Assembly: GCA_009733575.1 (NCBI GenBank)
Contig: ML769516.1
Coordinates: 3,233-67,232, forward strand
DNA: 64,000 nt
Source of the DNA: Gymnopus androsaceus JB14
Lineage: Eukaryota > Basidiomycota > Agaricomycetes > Agaricales > Omphalotaceae
Direction: 5' to 3'
The position numbers and the translations under genes are program-made. Under the pieces are notes generated by a model. That model was not told the DNA's origin, made no database searches, and worked only from the letters and a program-made list of their open reading frames with translations. Positions within the stretch are counted from its first letter, which is position 1. The number at the start of each line of letters is the position of its first letter. This document shows, in pieces, positions 22,075 through 34,457 of this stretch.

Positions 22075-22417
22075 TATTAGAGTTACATTCCTAAATAGGA
22101 AGTAGCAGCAGTAAGTCCACACAGGACTTAGTAGTAACGATCACACAGATCGATGGGGGACGACGGTTTTATTACAGGGTACGGTACTAGGCTTTATATA
22201 CAGTCCTATGTACAAACGATATATCAGGCAAGTGGCTACTGCAGTGAATATGTGTGGCTACTGTCCATACGGTAAAGTGGGTATTGCGAGAGACTGAGTG
22301 GAGTCTGCGAGACGATAACATTGGAGTGCATGGGATGGTGATACAAACGAGTGGAGACTACGAGAAAGCGTTCCATGTATAGTTCAATAGAATATATTTA
22401 CCTTTGATATTCCAACA
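22075..22417 (-). repeat. Solo LTR of copia-1 family
   Basis: 343 bp, homologous to 3720-4084. GCTTA at 22070-22074 and 22418-22422 is the 5-bp target duplication, and the host is the gypsy-2 integrase frame. A solo LTR arises by recombination between the two LTRs of a full insertion. Confidence 0.92.
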
Positions 22418-22784
22418 GCTTACCATCCAGAAACCAACAGACAAACAAAGTGAGCTAACCAGGAAATCAAATGGTATATTTAAGTTGTCAACAAGATGAC
22501 TGGCATTGCCTCCTACCAACAGTGGAGCTTGTCATCAACTCTTATGTTCACTTTGCACATAACCAAGCACTGTTTGAAGTCCTTTATGGGTATACACCAG
22601 AATTGACAATCCCAATTGGTGTCTGGAAAGCATACCAAATTCCAATATATTGACCAATGGTTAGAACTCCAACAGCATGCTCAAGAAGATGCAGATGCAA
22701 CCCTACAAATGAGCAACTAATGAATGGTAGACCCAGCTACACCGACCAGATCATTTCAAGTCAGGCAACCAGTATGGCTCTTGG

Positions 22785-23291
22785 CAAGGGGGCTCAAGAA
22801 AAAAAAAATCAGCAACTGCAGGTCAAACTTTTTTCTTTCGGAAATTTGGAGGGGACTACTATACTATGTAAGCATTCCCATGCCTATATATGGTATATCT
22901 AGATAAGATTGTAGTTAAATACAAACTACTTTTAGTACTACCAGGTACTACTACTGTCGAAACACTCACACAAAGATTATTTCATGTATTTTATATGTAG
23001 CATTACCATTTCAATAAAAATTTAATTGAACCTTAAAGATGTGGTAGACAACAGGATGGTTGGCGCCACTGCCGGAACTTGGAGCTACTTGGAGGGATGC
23101 ACTACCAACACTGTCAGCAGCTTCAAGACAAGGTACTAATGCTTCTACAAAGCGCTTGAAGTACTTTTTAAGCTCATGAAATGCAATTCTGAGGCTAAAT
23201 AGGGGGGGTGGAATTTTTTTTTTTTTTTGGCCTGGCGACCAGACTAACTAACCTACCCCCGGTCAGGTGCTTAATTTCTTGAGCCCCCTTG
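22785..23291. mobile_element. 507-bp hAT-like MITE in gypsy-2
   Basis: Ends CAAGGGGGCTCAAGAAA and its inverted complement; GCTCTTGG at 22777-22784 and 23292-23299 is a perfect 8-bp duplication. Gypsy-1 (54435) has the uninterrupted site. A T-tract lies near 23213-23228. Ends resemble those of the 9513-10569 element over the first 8 bases. Confidence 0.88.
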
Positions 23292-23692
23292 GCTCTTGGT
23301 CAACAATCTGAAGATCAGGCAGAAGAATGGAAAGTTGCAAAGCAAATGGTTAGGCTTGTGGGAAGTAGCAGAACAAACAGGAATGCATATATACCAACTA
23401 GCCCTTCCCACATCCATGATAACATCCACATGATGATGATCAAACCACATCAACTGACTCTCATCCTGAAAAGAAACAAGGTCAATGGTATCCTCACACC
23501 ACCACTGGAACCTAAGATAGCGGAAAGGATTTTACAAAGTAGACAAGGTATTAGACAGCCAGATACAGGAACATTGGAAGAAGCTAAAATTCCTGGTACA
23601 ATGGAAAGGGTACAATTAGGGACATGGAGGTTGGGAAAATGAGGAGGATGTCAAGGATAAAAGAAGTGAGGCAATTGAGGAGTTCCACCAAG

Positions 23693-24133
23693 TGTTGAAC
23701 AGCAAGTGAGACAAATGGTGAAATCACATTACTAACCAAGTGTAAGGCTTGAGGAGTGAAACAGTTGTGTGAGAGAGCTTAGTATTGTCTGAGAGGACAG
23801 TAAAGCAGTAGTATGCAGAGCAATGGGAACTACAGGTAAACTGCTACAGCTTATATACTAAATGTCTGTGAAACTGTACAGTACCCTAAATCTAATAATA
23901 GGTACAGTATTGGTAAGTGTCCATGCGGACAATGGTCCCTACAATGTGATGCATGTATATACATCAGCAGTTGATATCCTAGCTATAATCACATGTACGT
24001 AAATAGCGAATGACATTAATCAAATGATATCAGCACATAGGAATGTGATTTTGGTGATTGGTAAGCTGATGTTGAATATCACGGTACAAAGTACCTGATC
24101 ATGTGTCCATGATTGCAAGCATATCTTTCAACA
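23693..24133 (-). repeat. Copia-2 3' LTR
   Basis: 441 bp, plus-strand reading TGTTGAACAGC to CTTTCAACA. A purine tract (complement of CTCCCTCTCGCTAAG) adjoins it at 24134. Confidence 0.92.
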
Positions 24134-24737
24134 CTCCCTCTCGCTAAGATCAATGGATCGGCGGGGATAAGGTTTAATGGATCTTTAGATAAAAAATAAA
24201 ATAAAATCTATGTAAGAAGGGCAATGGGAGCTCTAAGGCCAAGTCAACTGAGTATGTAGCAAAAGTGGGTCCTGCTATCAAATCTGAAGCCATCAAAGGC
24301 ACATGTTATTGGAGGATAGAGACTGCTGTGCTTTGCTACCATACGTTGAAGGAACATGAAGTCCGAAGGCGGAGAAGTAGTTTGCAGGAGCTGGATCCAA
24401 GACCAAACTCCAAGACCAAACATGAGCTTGGCCTTTGGCGATGTTTCCTGCTACATGTTCTTGACTATCTTGAGCTCAAGGAGCTCAACGATTTCACTGC
24501 CCAGTCATCTAAAGTTCCTGGATCAGGGGTATGTACTTCGTGGAATGTTAATTTCCAGAAGGGCTTGTTTTCTTTGAAGTTAATTCCCAAAAGATCCTTA
24601 AACTTTGCAAATTTAACAAGTGCGAGATTTTTCGTTAGAATATCCGCAATGTTATCTTCAGTGCGAACGTAAAACAGTTTGACTTCATTCAATTCGACTC
24701 TTTCCCGAATGTAATGGAAGCGTATATCAATATGTTT

Positions 24738-25104
24738 CATCAGGAAAAATGGTCTGGGCCCAGGGCTGACTTTAGGTTGACCCACAATGACCTAAAGAGA
24801 CTTAAGGGAACCTAAGGATACCTAGGTCTCCTAGGCCACCTAGGTTGCCTAGACTGCCTCAGTTTCTTTGAGGTCACCTAGGTTGCCTAGGATTTAGGGA
24901 TAAACCTTGGGAATTTGAGGCAACCTGAGTAGACCTGAGTAAACCTGAGTAAACCTGAGCTAACCTGAGGAACCTGAGGTAACCTGAGGTAGCCTAAGGT
25001 AGCCTGGGGTAGCCTGGAAGACCCAAGGTGACCATGGTGACCAGGGTGACCAGGGTAGCCTAGGTTCCCTAGGTCATCATAGGTTTAACCCCTTTTTGCT
25101 GATG
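24738..25104. mobile_element. 367-bp CATCAG-ended MITE in copia-2, TT target duplication
   Basis: Left CATCAGGAAAAATGG, right CTTTTTGCTGATG, flanked by TT on both sides; removing it rejoins the copia-2 frame at the conserved KHIDIRFHYI block. The body is short-period repeats of ACCTGAG(T/G)TA and CCTAGG type. A partial copy of its left side lies at 59490. Confidence 0.88.
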
Positions 25105-28100
25105 TTGGTTCTTCTCTCTTGAATTGGATTCGAAGCAAGAAAGATGGAACCTTGATTGTTGCCCAGTAACGGTAAAGATTGAATTGAAATTCCAATCTCA
25201 TTGAATAGAGATCAGAGCCACATGAGTTGTCAACATGAGTCAGACAATGCCATATATTTGGCCTCAGTGGACAAAAGTGCAACGGTCTTTTGTTTATGGG
25301 AAACCCAAGATATTGGACCATTCGCTAATTGGATGATCATCCTGGTATGGGATTTTCGATCATCAGGATCAGATGCCCAGTCAGAGTTGCAATAGGCTAA
25401 AAAGCCAGCATCCGAAAGACCATCAAACACAAATTCATAGTTCCTGGTGTACAAAAGGTAACGTAGGATATGAAGTGATTTGGCGTAATGGTCTTTACTT
25501 GGATTTGCAGAGTATTGACTTAATTTGATAACTGCAAAAGCGATATCAGGACATGTACCTAACATGAGGTACAATAATGATCCTATGATGCTTTGGTACT
25601 GGCGTCGCAGTTGAGGGTCTACATGAGCATTGTTTGCAGATAGTGTCCAAGAAGAAGGTAATGGGGTGTGAGCTTCTTTTGCTTTTCCATGCAAAATCAG
25701 CAAATGATCTTGATAAGGTAATCCTTTTGGCCAAGAATCAATTTTCGCTTTTTGCGATCACAAGTTATGCGCATGCCAAGGAACTCTTTTGGTTCACCTA
25801 GATCACGGCAGTCCCATATTTTCATAAATTCCTTTTTCTTCTTTAGGACTAAATCTTAATCAGAACCCATGAACAATGCGTCATCAACATATACAATGGC
25901 AATTATGGTTTTTCCTTTATCTTTGAAGACGTACACACTGGCATCTGAATTACAGCACTTAAATCCTAGTTTACCCATAGAGGCAGTGCACTCTTTCCAC
26001 CAGGATAAGCCTGACTGTTTCAGACCGTAAAGCAATCGGTGTAACCTCCAAACCTTTGTTTTGTCCTTAACGAAGTCTTCAGGTTGTTCCATGTAGATTT
26101 CTTCATCTAGCTTGCCATAAAGATAAGCCTGTTTGATGTCAAGAGCCTGGATTTCCCAGTCTTCTAGAGTGGCTAAAGCTAGGAGTGTTCTACATGTTTC
26201 AAATTGCGCAACAGGTGAAAACCACTTGTTATAATCTATCCCCTGAACTTGTGAGAATCCTTTAGCAACAAGTCGGGCTTTGTATCAACCGTCTCTCTTC
26301 TTGTTAAAAACCCATCGACATTTAATAGGTTTATGGCCAGGAGGTAATTTGACAACCTCAAAAACATTCCGTTGTTTTAATCCATCAATTTTCTCAATGC
26401 AAGCTCGATCCCATTTTTTGATTTCTTCCTGACTATTACCGGCACTTCGGTAATCTGCTCGTTGTGACCATGAGTCAGGGAAATTATTCAAATAATTTTG
26501 AATATCAAACTCGGCAAGGGAGTTTGAATAGGGAATCGAATGAGCGAGCAAGAAGTTTTGTAATTTTACTCCCCCTTTCTTGATCATTGATATGATATCC
26601 TCTTCAGATTCAGGTTCCGTGTCATCATTTGATGATGATACAGGCTCATCTTCATCTGAATCAGGACTAGGAGAGCATGGTCTGTTTGAAGGACCAGCCT
26701 GAGGCTGTATGGGATCATTTAATGGTAAAGGAATATTGCGAGCCATTTGGCGTCACCATCCGGCACTAGTTCCAGGAGTAGGAACCATGCCAGGTTGGGT
26801 AGGGGGTCTATGTTCTCTCACAGGGTTCTGCCGTTTCCACTCCGCAACATCCTCTGGTCTATGACTGAAAGGATCAGGACGAGGAGGCATAGGTAGGTGG
26901 CGATTATCCTGTGGAGGTGGACTTATTGATGGAGACCGAGATGGTTGATGAGGTGGGAGGCCATCATTAGAAGAATTGTCATCGTCAATTTCACCAGGAA
27001 GATCTGGTGGATGATTCGCATTCTCATCTTGAGTCGAAAATGGTATTTGATCTGGATCAAAGAGATCAAGATCATCAGGTGGTGTGTCTGCATCACCATC
27101 TGAGGGTTGTGAAGAGTCGGATTTATTGTAAGGGTTAGACTGGACAGGTTTGTCGGGTTTTTCTCCTTCTCCAGATTCAGATTTACAATGTGGGAACCAA
27201 GTTTCGTAAAAGGTAGCCTGAGCACCAGTATAAATGGTATTGTTGTTCCGCATGAATATATATCCTTTGCTTCCTTGGTCGTATCCAATAAAAATCATAG
27301 CCTTGGAGTGTGCAGATTGTTTATTTTTACGTTGTCCTTTAGGGATAAAAACGTAAGCACCAGAACCAAATGTTCTAAAATAAGAAACATCTGGTTTCTT
27401 CCGAGTGAAGATTTCAGTTGGAGTCTTCCAGTTCAATTGACGAATTGGTGTGTGATTATACACGTGCATTGCAGTGGAATATGAAAATTCCCACCAGGAC
27501 TCCGGACAGCAGGCGTGATGCCGCATTGATTCCGATTTGTCCATAAGTGTGCGATTGATGCGTTCCGCATGACCATTTTGTTGATGAACATGAGGTTCAG
27601 ATTTCTGGACCTCAATACCTTCAGCTTTGAGAAATATTTCCATGATTTTGTTTAGAAATTCTCCCCCTCAATCTATGCGTATCTTCTTGATCTTTCGACC
27701 AGTTTGCTTTTCAGCCCAAGATTTATAATCTTTAAAGGCTTGAAATGCATCAGATTTTTGATGCAATTTGATCGAAACAGCATATGAAGAACAATCATCC
27801 AATAATGTAATCACATATTTAAATTTGTGATACAATAGAGTTGGTAATTCATTTAGATCCATGTGAATGAGATCCAGGATGTGTTCTGCTCGCTTGTTTG
27901 AAAGGGGGTAAGATTGCTGCGGGGTTTTGCCAAGAGCACAACCTTTACATGGAGTTTTCTCAGTGGGAATAGGTATTTGCTTAGGGAGACCTTGTACATG
28001 CTTAGAAGCATTGCATAAAACATCATTTCCAGGATGACCGAAATGGTTATGCCATGTGTTGTAATCTATTGAAGTCATTGAGACCATTTCACACTCTGGA

Positions 28101-28423
28101 TTTAATATATCTGAGCGGAGCCAATGAAGGCTATCACCGATAAAATCGGGATTACAGGTTATTATGATCTTACGATCAGACTTTGTACAAATCTGAGTTC
28201 TATCCTCATTTATGACTGTATAACAGCCTTGTCAGTTCAATTGACCGATTGAAAGTAAGCGGTGTGGGCAGTGTGGTTGGTAAAACACCGGATGTAACTT
28301 AGTCGTATGGGTAAAGCCAGTGCCATTCTGGTGACGAATGTAAATTGTCCCAGATCCCAAAATGAAAGAATAATTGCGGCCGTCAGCAGTTTGTACTGGA
28401 TGAGGAGTTTCAAATTCCTTGTA

Positions 28424-28949
28424 CTCATGCCCACGGAAAGTGATGGGCTGGCAGTATTGCCTCACCAAAAATCAATGAATATCTTCTAAGGATCATCATA
28501 TTTTTACCCCAAACAACTTGTAGTCTTCATGTACTGTAGGCACTCATTTGATTCTATACACTTACCAGCAATAAATCATGGGAGCTTTGAGCTTAATTCA
28601 AGGGATAAGATTTTGGCTGATTTTTCTTTAAATCTTTGTTTCATCTTCTATTGTTCACTAAAGATATGGAAAAAAGTGGAACTCCCCATGTTTGACACCT
28701 AGCTTTTCATTTGTAAACAACTGCAGGTGCAGAAATAAATATTTGCTCATATACAGTTTTACAGTATTTTCAAAACTAGGGAATTTGCTAAATATAGCAG
28801 ATAATTCCCAGAGGCATATTTCTAAATGTTCCAAAACAGTTCCGCTGAGTGTGTAGATTGAGTCCATAACTTGAATCAAGTGAAAATATGCATTTGTTCA
28901 AAAATTATGAGCAAAATACTGGTGGACCATCACTTTCCGTGGGCACGAG
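28424..28949. mobile_element. 526-bp MITE (copy 1), TA target duplication, in copia-2
   Basis: CTCATGCCCACGGAAAGTGA at the left and its inverted near-copy at the right, flanked by TA. It interrupts copia-2 just after the protease. A second copy of identical length is at 62859-63384. TA target fits Tc1/mariner; no transposase. Confidence 0.9.
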
Positions 28950-31188
28950 TAGTCAGCAAAATCTTCAATATATGGGGTGAAATGTCCTGAAGCACCTGAA
29001 TCAAGCAGCCATTTCTGATTAGAAGAACTGGCTGTGACTTGAATTTCTGTGCATTGTTCCTTATTCACACAATTATGCATATAATTTATATATTCAACCC
29101 CATCAAGGGGTTGTGGATTACATACAGAGTCCAATAAATACGAAGTAGGAGTACTAAAATTGTATAGCAAATTTATAGGTCCATCAACAGATGGCCTCGA
29201 GATAGTGGGCATCATATAATCATAGGAGTTCTGTTTAGATATCCGGTGCAAAATTTTAGTGAACTTTTTCTTAATGGTAGAAAAGAAGGGAACTTGCCAA
29301 AAAATCAATTGCTCTTCACCGGTTCCAGAAGTTTTGCCCTCATAGACATCCATATAGGAATCAACGAGTCCTCCAAGATTGATCTCCTCTTCCTCAACCT
29401 TCATGTTGGCAAGGAGGGGATCAAAATCTCCGGTGTAGGGGTCAAAAGATTCAACCGGAGGAGAAGAAACTTCAGTACCATTGGTGATACCAGGAGCCAT
29501 GGCAACGTAAGCTGCAGTGAAAGTGGCAACAGGAGTTTCCACAGTTGCCTCATGAGCCTGAGCCTTGCCTTTGCCTTTGCCCTTGCCACCATGCCTGAAT
29601 TTCTTCTTCTTGTTATTGTTTCCATCGGAATTACCAGATTGAGGAGGATTCCCGGTTTGCGGCCCTTTGGGCACTCCCTGGTTATCCTTCTTCTCTTTTT
29701 GGTTATTCCAAGAAGATCCATTGGCAGGAGGTTTCTTCACAGTGGAAAGATGGGATTGAAGAGAAACGGCGGTGGAATGGCGACGTCTGAATTCATCCTG
29801 GATGGTGGGGATAACATCTGCCATTTTCAAGGTTTTTGCATCATATTGAGACAAAATTGACATGGCAAGACCATCCATGGATCGAGGTAAGGCGGCAAGC
29901 AAGATCATGGCCTGGATTGAATCGGTGAGAATTAGTCCGGCATCAGTGAAGCGTGAGAAAATCGATTGAAGGAGAGATCGGCATAGCCGGATCAACTCCT
30001 TCAGCCATTTCAAACATGATGGCTTCTTTAAAGATGCCAAACATGCCTGTGGCACCGGGACTTCCATAAGTATTTTTGAGATGGGTCCAAGTCTCAGCAG
30101 CCGTATCCTTAACAGCAGTTTCGCGGATGTGGTCTGGGAGACGCAAAGCAATGGCACTGATTGCAGCATCATCATTGTCATCCCAGGTTACCATTTTCTC
30201 CAAGATATCAGCAGGGGATGTGTCAATCACTTGATTGGCAGAATAGGTTCCCACTGTGACTTCAGCTTGTGTAGCAACTTGTGAGGTATGAATGGGACAA
30301 TTGTATTGTCCGTTGATATATCCGATGAGTTTCTGGAGGCGGAGATAGGCAACCATGGCGGTAGACCATGTGCTGTAATTGGTACCATCCAAATAAGGAA
30401 TAACGGTAATGGCGGCGGAAGACATTGTTTGATAAGAGTTCTATGAAAGGAAGTCAGCAACATTCAATTAAGAAGTGCATGATTCAGTTATGAACATTGA
30501 ATCTATCCAATGTGTCTTTTACCCATTGACTTAGTGTTAGGTGTTGATTGCATTTTTAATTCCATCCATATTTCCATCTCCAATCTGATCATTCCTATCA
30601 GCATCGGCAAGTGTTCGTAAAAGGCTATGTACTAAAACCATATGCCAATAGAAAACTGTTTGTTTGATGTTCTACCGAAAGTGCTGAAAGATCAATTAAG
30701 ATCAATTTCGCACATTAAGGTGCACAATTGTTCTAATAGGCGTTTAAGGGACTTAAGGCAATATGGGGGAATGAATACAGTAGGAGGCCAAGAGATCTCA
30801 CACGTGTTCGCATTTGCCCAGCCTACGTGCATATGCTTTTGATTATTCACATAGCAGCAGAAGTCTACCTGGGAAGGGGAATTGGCCCCTAAATCGCTCA
30901 CAGTGAAGTGAAACAATCAAAAGTTCGTTCATCGTGGAGTGCCTGTGTATATACAATATATATTGTTAGCCTGAACAGAAGAAGCCTTATATTTTTGGCA
31001 TTCTTCTCGGAAGAGGAAAGGAAAGCAATCGCAAGTTTTACCTTGCTACCAAACCAATGCACCACAAGCTTGAACTTTCTAATACACTCGGTTAAGAGCG
31101 ACCAGAATTGTTCATTAACGCGATCAACCATTTGACAAAGTTGCAATGGTTGTAAGACCTTTGTTGAACAGACTCAGGGCCCATAACC

Positions 31189-31629
31189 TGTTGAACAGCA
31201 AGTGAGACAAATGGTGAAATCACATTACTAACCAAGTGTAAGGCTTGAGGAGTGAAACAGTTGTGTGAGAGAGCTTAGTATTGTCTGAGAGGACAGTAAA
31301 GCAGTAGTATGCAGAGCAATGGGAACTACAGGTAAACTGCTACAGCTTATATACTAAATGTCTGTGAAACTGTACAGTACCCTAAATCTAATAATAGGTA
31401 CAGTATTGGTAAGTGTCCATGCAGACAATGGTCCCTACAATGTGATGCATGTATATACATCAGCAGTTGATATCCTAGCTATAATCACATGTACGTAAAT
31501 AGCGAATGACATTAATCAAATGATATCAACACATAGGAATGTGATTTTGGTGATCGGTAAGCTGATGTTGAATATCACGGTGCAAAGTACCTGATCATGT
31601 GTCCATGATTGCAAGCGTATCTTTCAACA
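31189..31629 (-). repeat. Copia-2 5' LTR
   Basis: 441 bp. About five differences from the 3' LTR by eye, all transitions, three at CpG sites. GGTTATGGGCCC, the presumed primer-binding site, follows on the minus strand from 31188. Confidence 0.92.
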
Positions 31630-31865
31630 CCAAGCCCACCCAAGTGCACTGAGAAAAATATCTGCCTCTGTAGTCCACTCCCTACCATGGCAGTCCTACA
31701 ACGTCACAGAAATTGACAGGTGATGTGGTGCAAGATGTGCCGCATCATATAGGACCACTGAGTGTGGAAGGTGATGTGGCGCAAGACATGTCACAGTGGA
31801 CAGATTCATTTGGGTCAATGTTGTAGAATCAAGATTGAATGATGTCAAAGAGCTGGTGAAAGAAA

Positions 31866-32253
31866 GAATGCAAGTCTTTTACATCATTTGACTTTGTTCA
31901 CTCAGACTGGACTCTGGAGGGAGCCTCTGGGAGCCTTCATCAGCTTTCCACTTGCTATCAGGTTCTGCCATTTATTTAATGGTCAATCATTTCAAACAAC
32001 ATGGTCACAATCCAGCTGCAGGGTGGCTTCGCAGCAAGTGCATTCAAATTTGTCTGCATTCAAACTAAAAACAGACTAAAATACACTTTTTACTAAGGTT
32101 AGCCTGAAGTTTTTCATGGGAAATTGCCTTTGCTTATACTAAAAATTGGGATCGGTGTGGAGGAGCTAGGATATTACGACATCCTTATACCAGATTTTAT
32201 TCCAGAAATATTATATTCAAGCTTAACAACCGAGATACTGTCGTGTAATTCCG
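31866..32253. repeat. Duplication unit 2, spacer downstream of sedolisin
   Basis: Aligns with 46940-47330 in unit 3 (CAATCATTTCAAACAACATG, CAAATTTGTCTGCATT). Holds the 3' flank of the sedolisin; no other gene seen. Confidence 0.75.
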
Positions 32254-34389
32254 TTACGCCATCGCAGCGGCCAGGATTTTGGAAAATATCGGCGTGCCGA
32301 AACCAGCTAACAAGTTCATCTTGTGAGTAAATCTTGGAAAAGGCGCTTCAAAAACTTACTGAGGGCATCCCACCCAACTGCTGCGTCAAAAGCCACCTAG
32401 TCGGAGGTCAATATAATTGTGGAAATAATCTAAGAATGAAACTAACCGATGAGGCAGGACAAACGAAACCAGAGTTGTGCCCAATAGTAATATCAGTGAA
32501 TGCCGTCGACGCTGTGGAATAGATAAACGGATTCAGGAATCCGAGAACAGGTTTTCCTGCTGCAATGAGCCGGTCGTTGATCAGGGCAATTATTGAAGCG
32601 AAAGTAGGTGATGATGCGCTAGTGCCTCCAACAAGACCTACTTCTCCGCCAGATACGATCTCGAAATTCCAGCCTTGCACAGAGGGTGAAAATTCTGTAA
32701 GAGAAAAGAAAATGGTTCAACATGCCTTGCACAGATGCATCAGGGTAGGCCCGTCCAGATTGATTGAAGGTCCCTGCAAAGTCGGATGGGATGGTCTTGA
32801 GGAAACTGGCGACTGCAGCGGTCTGGTAGGACGGAGCAGGGAAGAAGTTGGAAAATCCACCGCCAGTGAAGTTGATAGCTTTCTCAGGTCCGAATCCCTG
32901 TGTAGATCCTACGGCGGTTACAAAAGGACATGTAGCAGGGAACACGGGCATGAATGTGTTATCAGCGCAGACAGAGAGTGTATCGTGGCCTCCGCGCACA
33001 CCGCCCTACATTCATTCAAAGTCAGAGGAGGAAAGAACTTCTGTACGAGACAACTGACGTCTCCCGATGCAAACACCACAGATATACCCCGGGTTCCCAG
33101 CGCCATGTAGCCATTACATATCTTTCTGTGGAGAAGAAGAGCGATCAAATATCTAGACAAGAATATCGAGAAGCTGAAATACTGACACTGCCATACTGCT
33201 TCCGAAATTCTCTTCGTTATCGCCGTAAGATGTTGTCATGACCGAAGGAGGTTTGGCAACACCATCGAGGAAAGTAGTGGTGTCCAACAAAGATGTGCCA
33301 AAGTCGTCTCCGCCGACTGTCAAGAATTCGATGGGAACGTTTGTCGCAAGGCCTGATTTCGGGTCCAGTAAAGAACAAAAAAAATCGAATCAAAACAAGC
33401 ACCAACCCGTCGTGTACTCTATATCCAAGTCTGCCTCGACTCCAGCGTCGCTAAGGTTCTGCGTATTAATTCCACCATCTATACTCAACAGGGTGAATGT
33501 GGTTCTGGATGGAATATCGGGACGCAAGAGTTCGAGGAATTCCTATTACAGCGGCACATTATCAACGGTCTCACCACACCACCTCAGAAAACCACAAACC
33601 GAGAGGTCCGCTCTCTGCGCAAATTGGTCTTCGTATGCAGTAACGAGGAGGGAATTGGTCTTTTCCGTAGCTGGGGACGCCGGAATCCCATAGAGCTCCT
33701 GTAAACACGTCGGAGTCACTACACCACTTGGAAGGCTCGAGTTGCAAGATGGGTCGACGGCACGTCGGTCAAGGCTGATGGAGCTGGTGGGAGCTAGGCG
33801 AGTATTGGGCCCTGTAAACTCGGTAGTGGGATGGATTACATCTATATGCCCAACCAGCTCGGACGGCAGAGAGACAGAGAGTGTACGCGTGATCGTATCC
33901 GACATATCAGGGTGCGTGAATACTTCAAACTGAGTAGCAAAGAGCTGGTTTGCTTGTGAGACCGGGAGCGTGATAGATACCCAATCACCGTTCGGTGAGA
34001 TCACGGTGGGCTCGAGGCCGTTCGCAGATGCGAAGGAAGCAAAGGCAGAAACCGTCTCCGAAGAAGGCTGGACAAAGGATTTAACCTGCAAAATTTATAT
34101 CGTCAGTCATGTATACGTGCAACGATTAGACAAATCAATGAACCTCTTCCATCGACAACCACTGTCGGAACTCAGGACTCCCTGGCGTAGAAAGGGACAT
34201 TAGTTTTTCCTCCAGGCTAGCGATATTGCTGGACGTCAAAGCAACACGAAGGGTGAGCATATCATTAGCAGGTGCAACACCTTGGCTAACGAATCCAGCT
34301 GGAACGGATGTGCGGCTCTCGTGTACGACCATACCTGCAGAAGCCACAGCTATGATTGAGAGGAGAGTCAGGAGCTTGCAGAGGGCCAT
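32254..34389 (-). CDS. Secreted sedolisin (peptidase family S53, tripeptidyl-peptidase type), intact
   Basis: Nine exons give one 565-residue frame: 34389-34144, 34085-33600, 33542-33407, 33352-33187, 33125-33059, 33005-32726, 32673-32447, 32396-32360, 32306-32254. Residues 1-18 form a signal peptide (LLTLLSIIAVASAG). The pro-domain runs to about residue 200. Catalytic residues are all present: Glu280 and Asp284 in AGVEADLD, oxyanion Asp367 in ASGDGG, Ser479 in GGTSASSP; Ca-site Asp521 (FTDIT) and Asp546 (GWD) are also there. Length fits fungal S53 proteases, which act outside the cell at acid pH and release tripeptides from peptide N-termini. All introns are GT-AG except the 52-nt sixth, which is GC-AG. 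The other three copies in the window are relics, so this is probably the only working one here. Confidence 0.9.
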
Positions 34390-34447
34390 GATCGCGACAC
34401 TAGGAGGAAGAGAGCGATGAACCTTAGTGACAGTCTTTCCCGATTGA

Positions 34448-34457
34448 GTTTATAAAC
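34448..34457 (-). promoter_or_regulatory. TATA box of the sedolisin gene
   Basis: GTTTATAAAC lies 59-68 bp upstream of the ATG. The same motif is kept upstream of relic C (near 56305), while much of the surrounding sequence has diverged. Confidence 0.5.

Larger units (their letters stand above)
24465..30425 (-). pseudogene. Copia-2 Gag-Pol, broken by stops and insertions
   Basis: Gag starts at 30425 (PYLDGTNYSTWSTAM) and continues with a frameshift into 30181-28898, which ends in the protease motif LLDSGASGHFTP. The frame resumes at 28468 beyond a MITE. 28087-27668 holds the pre-integrase finger (HNHFGH...CKGC) and integrase start; 27643-26753 the rest of integrase (HQQNGHAERINRT); 26746-26285 the linker; 26092-25856 RT with YVDDALF; 25703-25230 RNase H; 24785-24465 the C-terminus (HIDIRFHYIRE, ADILTKNLA). 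Most frame ends are TGA where Arg is expected, e.g. KIRID*GGEF and KKRDG*YKARLVAKGF, plus one TAA for Gln after FMGSD. Confidence 0.9.
23693..31629 (-). mobile_element. Copia-2: complete Ty1/copia element, 7.9 kb, inactivated
   Basis: Two 441-bp LTRs, CCAAG target duplication at 23688-23692 and 31630-31634, inserted in the gypsy-2 relic. It carries two secondary insertions (24738-25104 and 28424-28949). A ~760-bp leader (30426-31188) separates the 5' LTR from the Gag start; I see no gene in it. Confidence 0.92.
19880..31865 (+). pseudogene. Gypsy-2: Ty3/gypsy integrase-to-3'-end relic, split by nested insertions
   Basis: Five pieces align in order with the integrase half of gypsy-1: 19880-20146 (zinc-binding region, CDTCQW), 21798-22069 ([18 protein letters not shown]), 22418-22784 (integrase C-terminus, YGYTPELTIPIGVWKAY), 23292-23692 (linker and decayed chromodomain region) and 31630-31865 (3' end just before the LTR). 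Gag, protease and RT are missing. The gaps are exactly filled by other elements, each with its own target duplication. Confidence 0.85.

Noticed and set aside
29246..29860. 204-residue plus-strand frame
   Set aside because: Antisense shadow of copia-2 Gag.
32674..32725. Alternative GT-AG reading of sedolisin intron 6
   Set aside because: GT donors nearby give a 28-nt intron or the wrong frame; the GC-AG choice restores the family-length PD...GGTS spacing and is conserved in relic C.
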